A model generated the notes under the pieces. It had not been told where the DNA came from, did not search any database, and was given only the letters and a program-made list of their open reading frames with translations. A program made the position numbers and the translations under genes. Below are positions 17,822-27,476 of a DNA stretch of 64,000 bases, one piece after another. The DNA is from Pseudodonghicola sp048268305 (lineage in GTDB: Bacteria; Pseudomonadota; Alphaproteobacteria; Rhodobacterales; Rhodobacteraceae): contig NZ_JBLWVT010000008.1 in NCBI RefSeq assembly GCF_048268305.1, positions 186,001-250,000 on the forward strand, written 5' to 3'. Position 1 is the stretch's first letter. The number at the start of each line of letters is the position of its first letter.

Positions 17822-18528
17822 TCCGCAGCCGCAGACCCAGCAGCCCGCAGGCCGCGCTTCTGTTCGCCGCCGGCTTCGGCACCCGAATGGGGGCGCTGAC
17901 CCAGGATCGCCCGAAGCCGCTGGTCGAGGTCGCTGGCCGGCCGCTGATCGACCACGCGCTGGCGCTGGTCCGGCCCCTGGGGCTGGGCACTGTGGTGGCG
18001 AACCTGCACTACAAGGCCGAGATGCTTGAGGCGCATTTGGCGCCCCTTGGCGTCAAGACCTCGATCGAGCGCCCCGATATTCTGGACACCGGCGGCGGGC
18101 TGCGGCAGGCGCTGCCGCTGTTGGGGCCGGGGGCGGTGTTTACCCTGAACAGCGATGCGATCTGGGCCGGGCCGAACCCGCTGGAAATGCTCCGCGCCGC
18201 CTGGGATGCCAGCCGCATGGATGCGCTGCTGATCGGCATCGCCCCGGATCGCGCGCTTGGCCACAAGGGGGCAGGGGATTTCACCTGCGACACCGAGGGG
18301 CGGGTCACCTCGCGCGGCCCCGGGCTGATCTATGGCGGCGCGCAGATCATCTCCCCCAGGCTGCTGGATCAGGTGACGGAACCGGTATTTTCCCTGAACA
18401 GGGTCTGGGATCTGATGCAAGCTGAGGGGCGGCTTTTCGTACTGGAATATCCCGGGTGGTGGTGCGACGTCGGCCATCCCGACGGGATCGCGCTGGCCGA
18501 GACCCTGCTGGCGGATGCCCATGTTTGA
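17818..18528 (+). CDS. murU: N-acetylmuramate-1-phosphate uridylyltransferase MurU-like
   Basis: A 236-residue sugar-phosphate nucleotidyltransferase. The signature LLFAAGFGTRMG, followed by RPKPLVEVAGRPLIDHAL, binds the NTP; the acidic metal site is in FTLNSDAIWAG. MurU converts MurNAc-1-phosphate to UDP-MurNAc, bypassing de novo synthesis and the fosfomycin target MurA. It overlaps amgK by 4 bp and addB by 8 bp, so it is translationally coupled on both sides. Confidence 0.87.
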   Translation: MIRSRRPSSPQAALLFAAGFGTRMGALTQDRPKPLVEVAGRPLIDHALALVRPLGLGTVVANLHYKAEMLEAHLAPLGVKTSIERPDILDTGGGLRQALPLLGPGAVFTLNSDAIWAGPNPLEMLRAAWDASRMDALLIGIAPDRALGHKGAGDFTCDTEGRVTSRGPGLIYGGAQIISPRLLDQVTEPVFSLNRVWDLMQAEGRLFVLEYPGWWCDVGHPDGIALAETLLADAHV

Positions 18529-21454
18529 CCCGGGCGACACCCCGCGTGTCTTTGCCCTGCCCTGCGGGGTGGATTTCCCCCGCGCGCTGATCAACGGGCT
18601 GCTGCAACGGATGGCAGGCCAGCTGCCCGAGGCGCTGGCGCGGGTCGAACTTGTGGTGAATACCCGCCGCATGGCCCGGCGCATCCGCGATATCTTCGAC
18701 GCCGGGCCGCCCCTCCTGCTGCCGCGCCTCTCGCTGCTGACCGATCTGGGCGCGCGCGGCGGGCTCGACGCACTGCCCGCCGCGGTGCCGCCGCTGCGTC
18801 GGCGGTTGGAGCTGACGCAACTGATCTCGGCGCTTCTGGACCGGCAGCCCGATCTCGCGGCGCGCGCCTCGCTCTACGACCTGGCGGACAGTCTTGCGGG
18901 GTTGATCGACGAGATGCAGGGCGAGGGTGTCTCGCCCGAGGATATCCGCAATCTCGACGTCAGCGACCTGTCGGGCCACTGGGCCCGGGCGCAGACCTTC
19001 ATCGGCATCGCCGACAATCTGATCGGCTCGGAAGGCGAGGCGCTGGACCCGCAGGCGCGACAACGCCGGGTGGTCGAGGATTTGATCGCCCGCTGGCAGA
19101 TCGACCCGCCGCGCCATCCGGTGATCCTGGCCGGCTCCACCGGGTCGCGCGGCACCACCTTGATGCTGATGCAGGCGATCGCCCGGCTGCCGCAGGGGGC
19201 GCTGGTGCTGCCCGGCTTTGATTTCGACCAGCCCGCGGCGGTGTGGAAGACGCTGGAAAAGGCGCTGACGGCGGAAGATCACCCGCAATACCGGTTCCGC
19301 AAGATTCTGGACGGGCTGGAGATGACGCCGGATCAGGTCATCCGCTGGACCGGAGAGGAGCCACGGGCGCCGGCGCGCAACCGGCTGCTGTCGCTGGCGC
19401 TGCGCCCGGCGCCGGTGACCGACGCCTGGATGGCCGAGGGGCCGGGGTTGACCGATCTGGATCTGGCCACCGCCGATCTGACGCTCGTCGAGGCCGCGAG
19501 CCCGCGGGACGAGGCGCTCGCCATCGCGCTGAGGCTGCGGCAGGCGGCGGAGACCGGCCAATCCGCCGCGCTGATCACCCCCGACCGGATGCTGACCCGA
19601 CAGGTTACCGCCGCGCTGCAACGCTGGAACATCACGCCCGACGACAGCGCTGGCCAGCCGCTGCACCTGTCGCCGCCGGGCCGCTTCCTGCGCCATGTGG
19701 CCGAGCTGTTCACCCAGCGGCTGACCGGCGAAACCCTGCTGACGCTGCTGAAGCACCCGCTGACCCATTCCGGCATCGACCGCGGCGATCATCTGCGGTT
19801 CACCCGAGACCTGGAGCTGGATCTGCGCAAAGAAGGTCCGGCCTTTCCCGATGCCATGAGCCTGTCGCGGTTCGCCGCGCGTCACGACCCCGAGGGGCTG
19901 GCCACCTGGCTGGGCTGGCTGACGGCAGGTTTCTGCGACCGGCAGCGCCCGGGTGAGCGGCCGCTCGCCGATTGGATCGCCGATCTGCGCGCGCTGGCCG
20001 AGGCGATTGCCGCCGGCCCGACCGAGGGCAGCGGCGGGCTTTGGCAGAAGAACGCCGGCATCAAGGCGCTCGCCGTGCTGGACGCGCTGGAGCGGGAGGC
20101 GGAATTTGGCGGCGCGATGGCGGCGCGCGATTTCGCCGATCTGCTGACCGCGCTGTTGCAAGGCGAAGAGGTGCGCGACCGTGACGCGGCCTTTGGCGGC
20201 ATCATGATCTGGGGCACGCTCGAGGCCCGGGTGATGGGCGCCGATTTGCTGATCCTCGGCGGGCTGAACGAAGGCAGCTGGCCGGAACCCGCGCGCCCCG
20301 ATCCCTGGCTGAACCGGCAGATGCGCGATCGCGCCGGGTTGTTGCTGCCGGAACGGCGGATCGGTCTTTCGGCGCATGACTTCCAGCAGGCAATCGCCGC
20401 GCCCGAGGTCTGGCTGACCCGCTCGCAACGGTCGGACGATGCCGAAACCGTGCCCTCGCGCTGGCTGAACCGGCTGGCGAACCTGCTGGCCGGGCTGCCC
20501 GATCAGGGCGGGCGGCAGGCGCTCGACGACATGCGGGCGCGGGGCCGCGTCTGGCTCGGCTGGGCCCGCACGCTCGAGGCGGTGACGCCAGTCGCCCCGG
20601 CGCCGCGGCCCTCGCCACGTCCGCCAGTGGCGTCCCGCCCCGACCGGCTGAACGTGACCGAGATCAAGCGGCTGATCCGCGATCCCTATGCCGTCTATGC
20701 CCGCCGGGTGCTGCGGCTATCACCGCTCGACCCGCTGGTGCAGGAACCCGACGCGCTGCTGCGCGGCACCGTACTGCACGAGGTCTTCGAGAAATTCGTG
20801 CGCGACGATCTGGGGTCAGGCGCCCCCCTGAGCCGCGAGGCGTTGATGGCCCGCGCCGCCGAGGTGCTGGAAGACCACGTGCCCTGGCCCACCGCCCGGG
20901 CGCTCTGGCTCTCGCGCCTCGGGCGGATTGCCGAGGCTTTCCTTGCCGCCGAGGCGGTTCGGCAAGAGGCGGCGATCTCCAGCGCCTTCGAGCAAGGCTC
21001 GAAAATGACGATCGCGCCGCCGGGCGTCACCCTGGTGGGGCGCGCCGACCGGATCGACATGGACGCGCGCGGGGCGTTGACGCTTTACGATTACAAGACC
21101 GGCACGCCGCCCACCCGCGACCAGCAGGCCAAGTTCGACAAGCAGTTGCTGATCGAGGCCGCGATGGCAGAGGAGGTGGGCTTTGGCACTCTGGCGCCGG
21201 CGCATGTGAACGGCGCGGTCTTCATCGGCATCGGCGCCAGCTACAAGGAGGTGCCGGCGCCCTTGGACGAGGAACCGCCGGCCCAGGTTCTGGAAGAGCT
21301 GCGCAAGCTGCTGATCGCCTATCACCAGCCCGATCAAGGCTATACCTCGCGTCGAATGCTGTTCAAGGACAGCGATCAGGGCGATTACGACCACCTCGCG
21401 CGGTTCGGCGAATGGGACCGCGCGACCGAGCCTGAACCGGAGGATCTGGCATGA
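18521..21454 (+). CDS. addB: Double-strand break repair protein AddB (alphaproteobacterial type)
   Basis: A 977-residue AddB of the alphaproteobacterial type. The N-terminus (MFDPGDTPRVFALPCGVDFP) and the central TLEARVMGADLLILGGLNEGSWP block match the family. The C-terminal PD-(D/E)xK nuclease domain is marked by LHEVFEKFV, GRADRID and LYDYKTGTPP. With AddA it forms the helicase-nuclease that resects breaks for RecA loading, replacing RecBCD. The start could also be 18515, two codons earlier. It overlaps murU by 8 bp and addA by 4 bp. Confidence 0.94.
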   Translation: MFDPGDTPRVFALPCGVDFPRALINGLLQRMAGQLPEALARVELVVNTRRMARRIRDIFDAGPPLLLPRLSLLTDLGARGGLDALPAAVPPLRRRLELTQLISALLDRQPDLAARASLYDLADSLAGLIDEMQGEGVSPEDIRNLDVSDLSGHWARAQTFIGIADNLIGSEGEALDPQARQRRVVEDLIARWQIDPPRHPVILAGSTGSRGTTLMLMQAIARLPQGALVLPGFDFDQPAAVWKTLEKALTAEDHPQYRFRKILDGLEMTPDQVIRWTGEEPRAPARNRLLSLALRPAPVTDAWMAEGPGLTDLDLATADLTLVEAASPRDEALAIALRLRQAAETGQSAALITPDRMLTRQVTAALQRWNITPDDSAGQPLHLSPPGRFLRHVAELFTQRLTGETLLTLLKHPLTHSGIDRGDHLRFTRDLELDLRKEGPAFPDAMSLSRFAARHDPEGLATWLGWLTAGFCDRQRPGERPLADWIADLRALAEAIAAGPTEGSGGLWQKNAGIKALAVLDALEREAEFGGAMAARDFADLLTALLQGEEVRDRDAAFGGIMIWGTLEARVMGADLLILGGLNEGSWPEPARPDPWLNRQMRDRAGLLLPERRIGLSAHDFQQAIAAPEVWLTRSQRSDDAETVPSRWLNRLANLLAGLPDQGGRQALDDMRARGRVWLGWARTLEAVTPVAPAPRPSPRPPVASRPDRLNVTEIKRLIRDPYAVYARRVLRLSPLDPLVQEPDALLRGTVLHEVFEKFVRDDLGSGAPLSREALMARAAEVLEDHVPWPTARALWLSRLGRIAEAFLAAEAVRQEAAISSAFEQGSKMTIAPPGVTLVGRADRIDMDARGALTLYDYKTGTPPTRDQQAKFDKQLLIEAAMAEEVGFGTLAPAHVNGAVFIGIGASYKEVPAPLDEEPPAQVLEELRKLLIAYHQPDQGYTSRRMLFKDSDQGDYDHLARFGEWDRATEPEPEDLA

Positions 21455-24400
21455 GCGCGCGGGACGAGGCCAGCGAACGCCAGGTGCAGGCGGCGCGGCC
21501 CGATGCCTCCACCTGGCTGGCGGCGAATGCGGGATCGGGCAAGACCCGGGTGCTGACAGACCGGGTGGCGCGGCTGCTGCTGGCGGATGTCGAACCGCAG
21601 CATATCCTCTGCCTCACCTATACCAAGGCGGCGGCGAGCGAGATGCAGAACCGGCTGTTCAAACGGCTGGGCGAATGGGCGATGCTGGGGGACGAGGGGC
21701 TGCGCGCGCAGCTCGTCTCTCTCGGCACCGAGGGGACGGTGCCGGCCGATCGCCTGGCCCATGCGCGCACCCTCTTCGCCCGCGCGATCGAGACGCCGGG
21801 CGGGCTGAAGATCCAGACCATCCATTCGTTCTGCGCCTCGCTGCTTCGACGGTTCCCGCTGGAGGCCGGGGTAAGCCCGCAGTTCACCGAGATGGAGGAT
21901 CGCGCCGCGAGCCTCTTGCGCGCCGAGATCGTCGAGGATTTCGCCGATGGGCCTGAGGCGGGGCTGATCGCCGATCTGGCGGATCATCTGACCGATACCG
22001 ATTTCGACAAGCTGACCGCCGCGATCACCGCAAAACGCGCCGCCTTTGCCGAACCGTTGCAGCGGAATGGCCTGCTGGCGCTGTTCGATCTGCCAACGGG
22101 ATATGACGCCGCCGCGCTGGAGGCTGAGGTGTTCCTGGGCGGTGAGGCGGAACTGATCCGCGATCTCTGCGCGGTGTTGGCGGGCGGCAAGGCGACCGAC
22201 CAGAAGAATGGCGCCGCGCTTTCCGCCCTTGGCGATCCCGGCCTGGCGATCCTGCCGGAGCTGGAGCGCGTCTTTCTGACCGGCGCTTCGGCGAAAGAGC
22301 CGTTTGTCGCCAAGTTAGGGTCTTTTCCCACCAAGGATCTGCAAAATAACCACCCCGATCTGATGGACCGTCTCGAACCGCTGATGCTGCGGGTCGAGGC
22401 GGCGCGGCCGCGTCGTCTGGGGCTGGAGGCAGCGCGGAAATCGCAGGCGCTCCATGCCTTCGCCGCGCGCTTCCTGCCGGAATACGACCGGCGCAAACAG
22501 CTGCGTGGCTGGCTCGACTTCGACGATCTGATCCTGAAGACCCGGCAGTTGCTGAACGACCCCGGGGTCGCGGCCTGGGTGCTTTATCGTCTGGACGGCG
22601 GCATCGACCATATCCTGGTGGACGAGGCGCAGGACACCAGCCCGGAGCAATGGGAGGTGATCGAGAAGCTGGCGCAGGAGTTCACCTCGGGCCAGGGCGC
22701 GCGGGCGGATGTGGAACGCACGATCTTCGTCGTCGGCGACAAGAAACAGTCGATCTATTCCTTTCAGGGGGCGGATCCGGATGCCTTCGACCGGATGCAG
22801 GCGGAATTCGCCGCCCGGCTGGACGGGCGCGGCACCGGGTTGCAGGATCTGACGCTGGAATTCTCCTTCCGATCGTCCCAGGCCATCCTGCAGCTTGTCG
22901 ATCTGGTGTTCGAAGGCCGCGCAGAGGCGGGCTTTCCCAAGGACTCGCTGCACCGTGCATTCAAGGCGGATCTGCCCGGGCGGGTCGATCTCTGGCCGCT
23001 GGTCGAGAAGGTCGAGGACGACGACGACCGCGACTGGACCGATCCGGTCGACCGCCCCGGCACGCGGCACCATACGGTGGTGCTGGCGGATCGCATCGCA
23101 CATGAGATCAAGGCGATGATCGACCGCGGCGAGACGGTGCCCATAGACGGCCCAACGCCCGGAAGCTTGCGCCGCCGACCGGTGCGGGCGGGGGATTTCC
23201 TGATCCTGGTGCAGCGCCGGTCCGAGCTGTTTGCCGAGATCATCCGCGCCTGCAAGGCCGCCGGCCTGCCCATCGCCGGCGCCGACCGGCTGAAGGTGGG
23301 GGCGGAACTGGCGGTCAAGGATCTGGCGGCGCTGTTGCGGTTTCTGGCAACGCCCGAGGATGATCTGTCGCTGGCGACCGTGCTGAAATCACCGCTATTG
23401 GGCTGGGGCGAACAGCAGTTGTTCGACCTGGCCCACCGGCGCACGCGCCCCTATCTGTGGCAGGCCTTGCGCGACCGGGCGGCTGAGTTTCCCGAGACCC
23501 TGGCCTTTCTGAACGATCTGCGCGACCAGACCGATTTCCTGCGGCCCTATGACCTGATCGAACGCATCCTGACCCGGCACGACGGCCGCCGCCGCCTGCT
23601 GGCGCGGCTGGGGGCCGAGGCCGAGGACGGGATCAACGCGCTCCTCTCCCAGGCGCTGGCCTATGAACGCAGCGCGATTCCCAGCCTGACCGGCTTCCTG
23701 ACCTGGATGGAAACCGATGATCTGGAAATCAAGCGCCAGATGGGCAGCGCCGGCAATATGATCCGGGTGATGACGGTGCATGGCTCCAAGGGGCTGGAGG
23801 CGCCAATCGTCATCCTGCCCGACACCGGCAAGCGCCGCGCGCCGCAACCCGACGAGGTGATGATGGCCGGGCAGACGCCGCTGTGGCGCACTGCCGCGGA
23901 CCGGATGCCGCCGGTGTTGACGGCCGCCCGCGACGCGGCGCAGGCGCGGCAGATGAACGAAAGACTGCGGCTTCTCTATGTGGCTCTGACCCGGGCGGAA
24001 AAGTGGCTGATCGTGGCGGCGGCAGGCGATTTGGACAAGGCCGGCGACAGTTGGTACCAGATGACCGAGGCCGCGCTGATCCGGGCCGGCGCGGTCGAGA
24101 CGGCGCTGCCGGGCGGGCAGGGCCTGCGCTATCAGCATGGCGATTGGGAGGCGGTAGAGCTGGAGACCGCACCGCCAGCGACCGAGACTTCGCCGCCGCC
24201 GCCCGACTTCCTGAAGAGCCCGGCAATCCCACGCCCCGAGCCACTGGGCAGCCTCAGCCCCTCGGATCTCGGCGGGGCGAAGGCGCTGCCGGGCGATGAA
24301 GGGTTGGATGAGGAGGCCGCCAAGGCGCGCGGCACCGCGCTGCACCTGCTGCTGGAACATCTGCCCGACCTGCCGCGCGATCGCTGGCAACAGGCGGCGG

Positions 24401-24834
24401 AGACCCTGCTGCCCGATCTGGCAGACCCCGAGCGCAACGATATCCTGGCCGAGGCCGCAGCCGTGCTGAGCACCCCGGAACTCGCGCCGATCTTCACCGC
24501 TGAGGCATTGACCGAGGTGCCGGTATCCGCGCCGCTCGGCCCCCGGCGGCTCCATGGGGTGATCGACCGGCTGATCGTCGCCCCCGATCACGTTCTCGTT
24601 GTCGATTTCAAATCGAACGCCACCGTGCCCACGCATAGCGCCGACTGTCCCGAGGCGCTGCTCAGGCAGATGGGGGCCTATGCCGTGGCGCTGGAACAGG
24701 TTTTTCCCGGCAAACGGATCGACACCGCGATCCTATGGACCCGCAGCGCCACGCTGATGCCGCTGCCGCGTGATCTTGTCGCCGCCGCCCTGGCGCGGGC
24801 GGGCCGCCTTGACGAGATCCCGTCCGACTCCTAA
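21451..24834 (+). CDS. addA: Double-strand break repair helicase-nuclease AddA
   Basis: A 1127-residue UvrD-like superfamily 1 helicase with a C-terminal nuclease. Walker A is AANAGSGKTRVL near residue 30, motif II is HILVDEAQDTSPEQW, motif III GDKKQSIYSFQGA, motif V VMTVHGSKGLEAP and motif VI LLYVALTRAEKW. The nuclease core appears as GVIDRLIV followed by VVDFKSNATVP. It pairs with AddB, whose stop codon overlaps its ATG (ATGA). trxA follows after 36 bp. Confidence 0.97.
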   Translation: MSARDEASERQVQAARPDASTWLAANAGSGKTRVLTDRVARLLLADVEPQHILCLTYTKAAASEMQNRLFKRLGEWAMLGDEGLRAQLVSLGTEGTVPADRLAHARTLFARAIETPGGLKIQTIHSFCASLLRRFPLEAGVSPQFTEMEDRAASLLRAEIVEDFADGPEAGLIADLADHLTDTDFDKLTAAITAKRAAFAEPLQRNGLLALFDLPTGYDAAALEAEVFLGGEAELIRDLCAVLAGGKATDQKNGAALSALGDPGLAILPELERVFLTGASAKEPFVAKLGSFPTKDLQNNHPDLMDRLEPLMLRVEAARPRRLGLEAARKSQALHAFAARFLPEYDRRKQLRGWLDFDDLILKTRQLLNDPGVAAWVLYRLDGGIDHILVDEAQDTSPEQWEVIEKLAQEFTSGQGARADVERTIFVVGDKKQSIYSFQGADPDAFDRMQAEFAARLDGRGTGLQDLTLEFSFRSSQAILQLVDLVFEGRAEAGFPKDSLHRAFKADLPGRVDLWPLVEKVEDDDDRDWTDPVDRPGTRHHTVVLADRIAHEIKAMIDRGETVPIDGPTPGSLRRRPVRAGDFLILVQRRSELFAEIIRACKAAGLPIAGADRLKVGAELAVKDLAALLRFLATPEDDLSLATVLKSPLLGWGEQQLFDLAHRRTRPYLWQALRDRAAEFPETLAFLNDLRDQTDFLRPYDLIERILTRHDGRRRLLARLGAEAEDGINALLSQALAYERSAIPSLTGFLTWMETDDLEIKRQMGSAGNMIRVMTVHGSKGLEAPIVILPDTGKRRAPQPDEVMMAGQTPLWRTAADRMPPVLTAARDAAQARQMNERLRLLYVALTRAEKWLIVAAAGDLDKAGDSWYQMTEAALIRAGAVETALPGGQGLRYQHGDWEAVELETAPPATETSPPPPDFLKSPAIPRPEPLGSLSPSDLGGAKALPGDEGLDEEAAKARGTALHLLLEHLPDLPRDRWQQAAETLLPDLADPERNDILAEAAAVLSTPELAPIFTAEALTEVPVSAPLGPRRLHGVIDRLIVAPDHVLVVDFKSNATVPTHSADCPEALLRQMGAYAVALEQVFPGKRIDTAILWTRSATLMPLPRDLVAAALARAGRLDEIPSDS

Positions 24835-24870
24835 CTTCTCGCCAAGCTCACCCCATCCAGGAGACAGACC

Positions 24871-25191
24871 ATGTCCACCGTTCACGTCACCGACGCCACT
24901 TTCGATCAGGAAGTGAAACAATCCGATGTCCCCGTCGTGGTGGATTTCTGGGCCGCCTGGTGTGGCCCCTGCCGTCAGATCGCCCCGGCGCTGGAAGAGC
25001 TGTCGGAGGAATACAACGGCAAGATCAAGATCGCCAAGATCGACGTCGACGAAAACCCGAACCTCGCAGCCTCGCTTGGCGTACGCGGCATTCCGGCGCT
25101 GTTCATCTTCAAGGATGGCCAGGTGATTTCCAACCGCGCTGGCGCGGCGCCCAAAGCCTCGCTGCAAAGCTGGATCGACGAGTCGATCTGA
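24871..25191 (+). CDS. trxA: Thioredoxin 1
   Basis: A 106-residue thioredoxin with the redox-active WCGPC site (Cys31, Cys34) in VVDFWAAWCGPCRQIAP, the conserved KIDVDENP strand and the cis-Pro loop GIPALFIF. It reduces cytoplasmic disulfides. CAGGAGACAG upstream supplies the ribosome-binding site. It follows addA, as in many Alphaproteobacteria, and ends the plus-strand run; a perfect hairpin with a T run follows. Confidence 0.97.
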   Translation: MSTVHVTDATFDQEVKQSDVPVVVDFWAAWCGPCRQIAPALEELSEEYNGKIKIAKIDVDENPNLAASLGVRGIPALFIFKDGQVISNRAGAAPKASLQSWIDESI

Positions 25192-25218
25192 GCCGGCCAG
25201 ACCCCGGGATCAAATGTC

Positions 25219-25244
25219 AAAGGGGTGCCGAAAGGCACCCCTTT
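25219..25244. terminator. Rho-independent terminator between trxA and rpiB
   Basis: An 11-bp perfect stem (AAAGGGGTGCC / GGCACCCCTTT) with a GAAA tetraloop is followed by TTTTC. Because of its symmetric A and T flanks it can also end rpiB transcription from the other strand. Confidence 0.93.
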
Positions 25245-25286
25245 TCATTGCAGAACGGGCCGTTCCGCCGTTCGGGGATGAAAGCC

Positions 25287-25736
25287 TCAGCTCTCGATAT
25301 CCGCGATCATGTCGACCCGCGTGGCATGCCGGCCGCCTTCGAATTCGGAATTCAGGAAGGCGTCGACGATATCCAGCGCCAGACCCTCGCCCACCACGCG
25401 GGCGCCAAGCGACAGCATGTTGGCGTCATTGTGCTGGCGGATCATCCGGGCCGAGAAGCTGTCGGAACAGACGCCGCAGCGGATGCCCTTGACCTTGTTC
25501 GCCGCCATCATGATGCCCTGGCCGGTGCCGCAAAGAATGATGCCCAACCCGCAGTCGCCCGAGGCGACGCGCTGCGCCGCCGCTTCGCCGTGCTTGGGAT
25601 AATGCGTGCTTTCCGGCGTCGTCGGGCCGATGTCGACCACCTCCCACCCCTGGTTGGCGATATGCGTCGCGATCGCCCGGCGGAGGTCAATGGCGGCGTG
25701 ATCACTGGAGAGAACGATGCGCTTGTTGGTGGTCAT
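25287..25736 (-). CDS. rpiB: Ribose-5-phosphate isomerase B
   Basis: A 149-residue RpiB/LacAB-family isomerase interconverting ribose 5-phosphate and ribulose 5-phosphate. The N-terminal SSDHAAIDLRRAI, the catalytic-Cys loop DCGLGIILCGTGQGIMMAANKVKGIRCG and the HNDANMLSLGARVVG block are diagnostic. It is a single gene convergent with trxA; its upstream neighbour on the same strand begins 160 bp away. Confidence 0.94.
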   Translation of the reverse strand: MTTNKRIVLSSDHAAIDLRRAIATHIANQGWEVVDIGPTTPESTHYPKHGEAAAQRVASGDCGLGIILCGTGQGIMMAANKVKGIRCGVCSDSFSARMIRQHNDANMLSLGARVVGEGLALDIVDAFLNSEFEGGRHATRVDMIADIES

Positions 25737-25895
25737 GGAGGTCGTCCCGTTTCCCGAGGCAGATGGATGACCGGGTTTGGCCGATTGTCGATCCCGCTGT
25801 CAAGCGATCCGCCGGGGCAGATCCGAGACGAATGGCGGGAAAATCCCCCAAACCGACCCGACTTAGACACCTTTCTCGCTGGCGGGGCAGGGGGA

Positions 25896-26810
25896 TCAGA
25901 CCGGCCAGCCGGCCGCCTGCAACCGCGCCGCGATCTTCTCCCTGGCCTCGGGCCGGCCGGCGTTGATCGACATCCGCTGCCAGAACCAGTGCAGATAGGC
26001 GGCATAGTCGGGGGAATGCGCCGGCGCGGCGGCCAGTGCCGGTGCCGCCCCCATCCGCCCGGCATCGAGCGCGATATGGGGAAAGTCCGAGCGGGCGAAC
26101 AGAACCGCCGGTTTGCCGAAGACGTAGCCGTTGAAGGCGGCGGAGGAATTCTCCGTCACCACATAATCGCAGCCCTGCAGCAGGGTCTCCATCCCGCCCA
26201 GGCGGATCTCAAGCCGGGGGTGATCGCGGACCAGGTGATCCAGCGCGCGCCGCTCGGCCTCGGAATAGACCTCCTTCGGGTGCAGCGCCGCAATCACCGG
26301 GCGGGGCTCATGCGCCAGAACCGCGCGCAGCATGTCGAGCGGCGCGCAGCTTTGGAACGAGCGATGCTCCAGCAGCCGGCCCTGCAGCGGAACATAGACG
26401 AAACCGTTGCGCCGGGCCTGATCGGGCAGCGCGCCGAACAGCCGCTTGCGCCAGAACCGATAGAACCGGCGCGCCTCGGGCTGCGGCACCGTCCCGGGAT
26501 CGAAGGCGGTGCGGGCGACCTCCCAGTCCCAGCGCCGGGCGGTGCGTTCGATCGCCCAGAACGGGTAATGATAGGCCCGGCGAATGGTCAGGGCGCGGTC
26601 ATGCGTCGGCTCCGCCATGTGGAAGATCGCATAGCCGTCGCGCGTGGCCGAGGCGGCGCGCTCGGCCTCGCTATCCGGGCGATAGGCGATGGTGAAACCG
26701 GCCTCGCGCGCGACCTCGGCGATCAGCGCCAGGAAATTGTGCTGGCCGGCCTCGGCGCTCTGCCGCAACCCGTCGTCGAGATAGAATGTCAGTTGCCGCT
26801 TGCCGCCCAT
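25896..26810 (-). CDS. Capsular-polysaccharide-type transferase-like protein
   Basis: A 304-residue protein that I do not recognise confidently. The second half resembles the GT-B-like C-terminal lobe of capsule/Kdo transferases (KpsS/LipB style): HPKEVYSEAERRALDHL, then GCDYVVTENSSAAFNGYVFGKPAVLF. The first half has YLDDGLRQSAEAGQHNFLALI and a predicted Rossmann-like pattern. No signal peptide or membrane helix is seen. The ATG at 26808-26810 is chosen because upstream sequence in the frame is antisense to hslV. It diverges from hslV across 108 bp. A role in surface glycan synthesis is inference. Confidence 0.6.
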   Translation of the reverse strand: MGGKRQLTFYLDDGLRQSAEAGQHNFLALIAEVAREAGFTIAYRPDSEAERAASATRDGYAIFHMAEPTHDRALTIRRAYHYPFWAIERTARRWDWEVARTAFDPGTVPQPEARRFYRFWRKRLFGALPDQARRNGFVYVPLQGRLLEHRSFQSCAPLDMLRAVLAHEPRPVIAALHPKEVYSEAERRALDHLVRDHPRLEIRLGGMETLLQGCDYVVTENSSAAFNGYVFGKPAVLFARSDFPHIALDAGRMGAAPALAAAPAHSPDYAAYLHWFWQRMSINAGRPEAREKIAARLQAAGWPV

Positions 26811-26918
26811 GGCCGGCAAGCTAGGGTGCGGCGCGCAGGACCACAAGCCGCCAAAGGGGCCGCCCTTGTGCCAGGGCGGCGTGCCGTCCATATAGACCGC
26901 AACGATCAGGAGGCGCAG

Positions 26919-27476
26919 ATGAGCGAAGAGAGCTTTCCCGGCTGGCACGGCACAACAATCATCGGGGTCCGCAAGGGCGGCCAGGTGGTGGTCGCGGGCG
27001 ACGGCCAGGTGTCGCTGGGCAATACGGTGATCAAGGGCACTGCCCGCAAGGTCCGCCGCCTGCGCCCCGGCGGGCACGAGGTGGTGGCAGGCTTTGCCGG
27101 ATCGACGGCCGATGCCTTCACCCTGCTGGAACGGCTGGAAACCAAGCTTGAAGCCGCGCATGGCCAGTTGCAGCGCGCGGCGGTCGAGCTGGCCAAGGAC
27201 TGGCGCACCGACAAATACCTGCAAAAGCTTGAGGCGATGCTGATCGTCACCGACGGGCGGGAGCTCTATGTCATCACCGGCGCCGGCGACGTGCTGGAGC
27301 CCGAACATGACGTGACTGCGATCGGATCTGGCGGCAACTATGCGCTCGCCGCAGCCCGAGCGCTGATGGACAGCGATCTGTCAGCCGAACAGATCGCCCG
27401 CAAGGCGATGGCGATCGCCGCCGATATCTGCGTCTTCACCAATGGCAATGTGATCGTGGAGACGATTAGCGGGTAA
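26919..27476 (+). CDS. hslV: ATP-dependent protease peptidase subunit HslV
   Basis: A 185-residue threonine protease. The catalytic Thr follows a short propeptide (WHG-TT, Thr12), then VRKGGQVVVAGDGQVSLGNTV. The central KYLQKLEAMLIV and GSGGNYALAAARAL complete the family. HslV forms dodecamers capped by HslU hexamers and degrades misfolded proteins. AGGAGG lies 6 nt before the ATG. The stop codon is inside a perfect palindrome, and hslU starts 79 bp downstream. Confidence 0.97.
   Translation: MSEESFPGWHGTTIIGVRKGGQVVVAGDGQVSLGNTVIKGTARKVRRLRPGGHEVVAGFAGSTADAFTLLERLETKLEAAHGQLQRAAVELAKDWRTDKYLQKLEAMLIVTDGRELYVITGAGDVLEPEHDVTAIGSGGNYALAAARALMDSDLSAEQIARKAMAIAADICVFTNGNVIVETISG

Noticed and set aside
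24960..26918. Long plus-strand extension upstream of hslV.
   Set aside because: It runs through trxA in another frame and opposite rpiB and the transferase-like gene. The hslV family starts at 26919 with its own AGGAGG.
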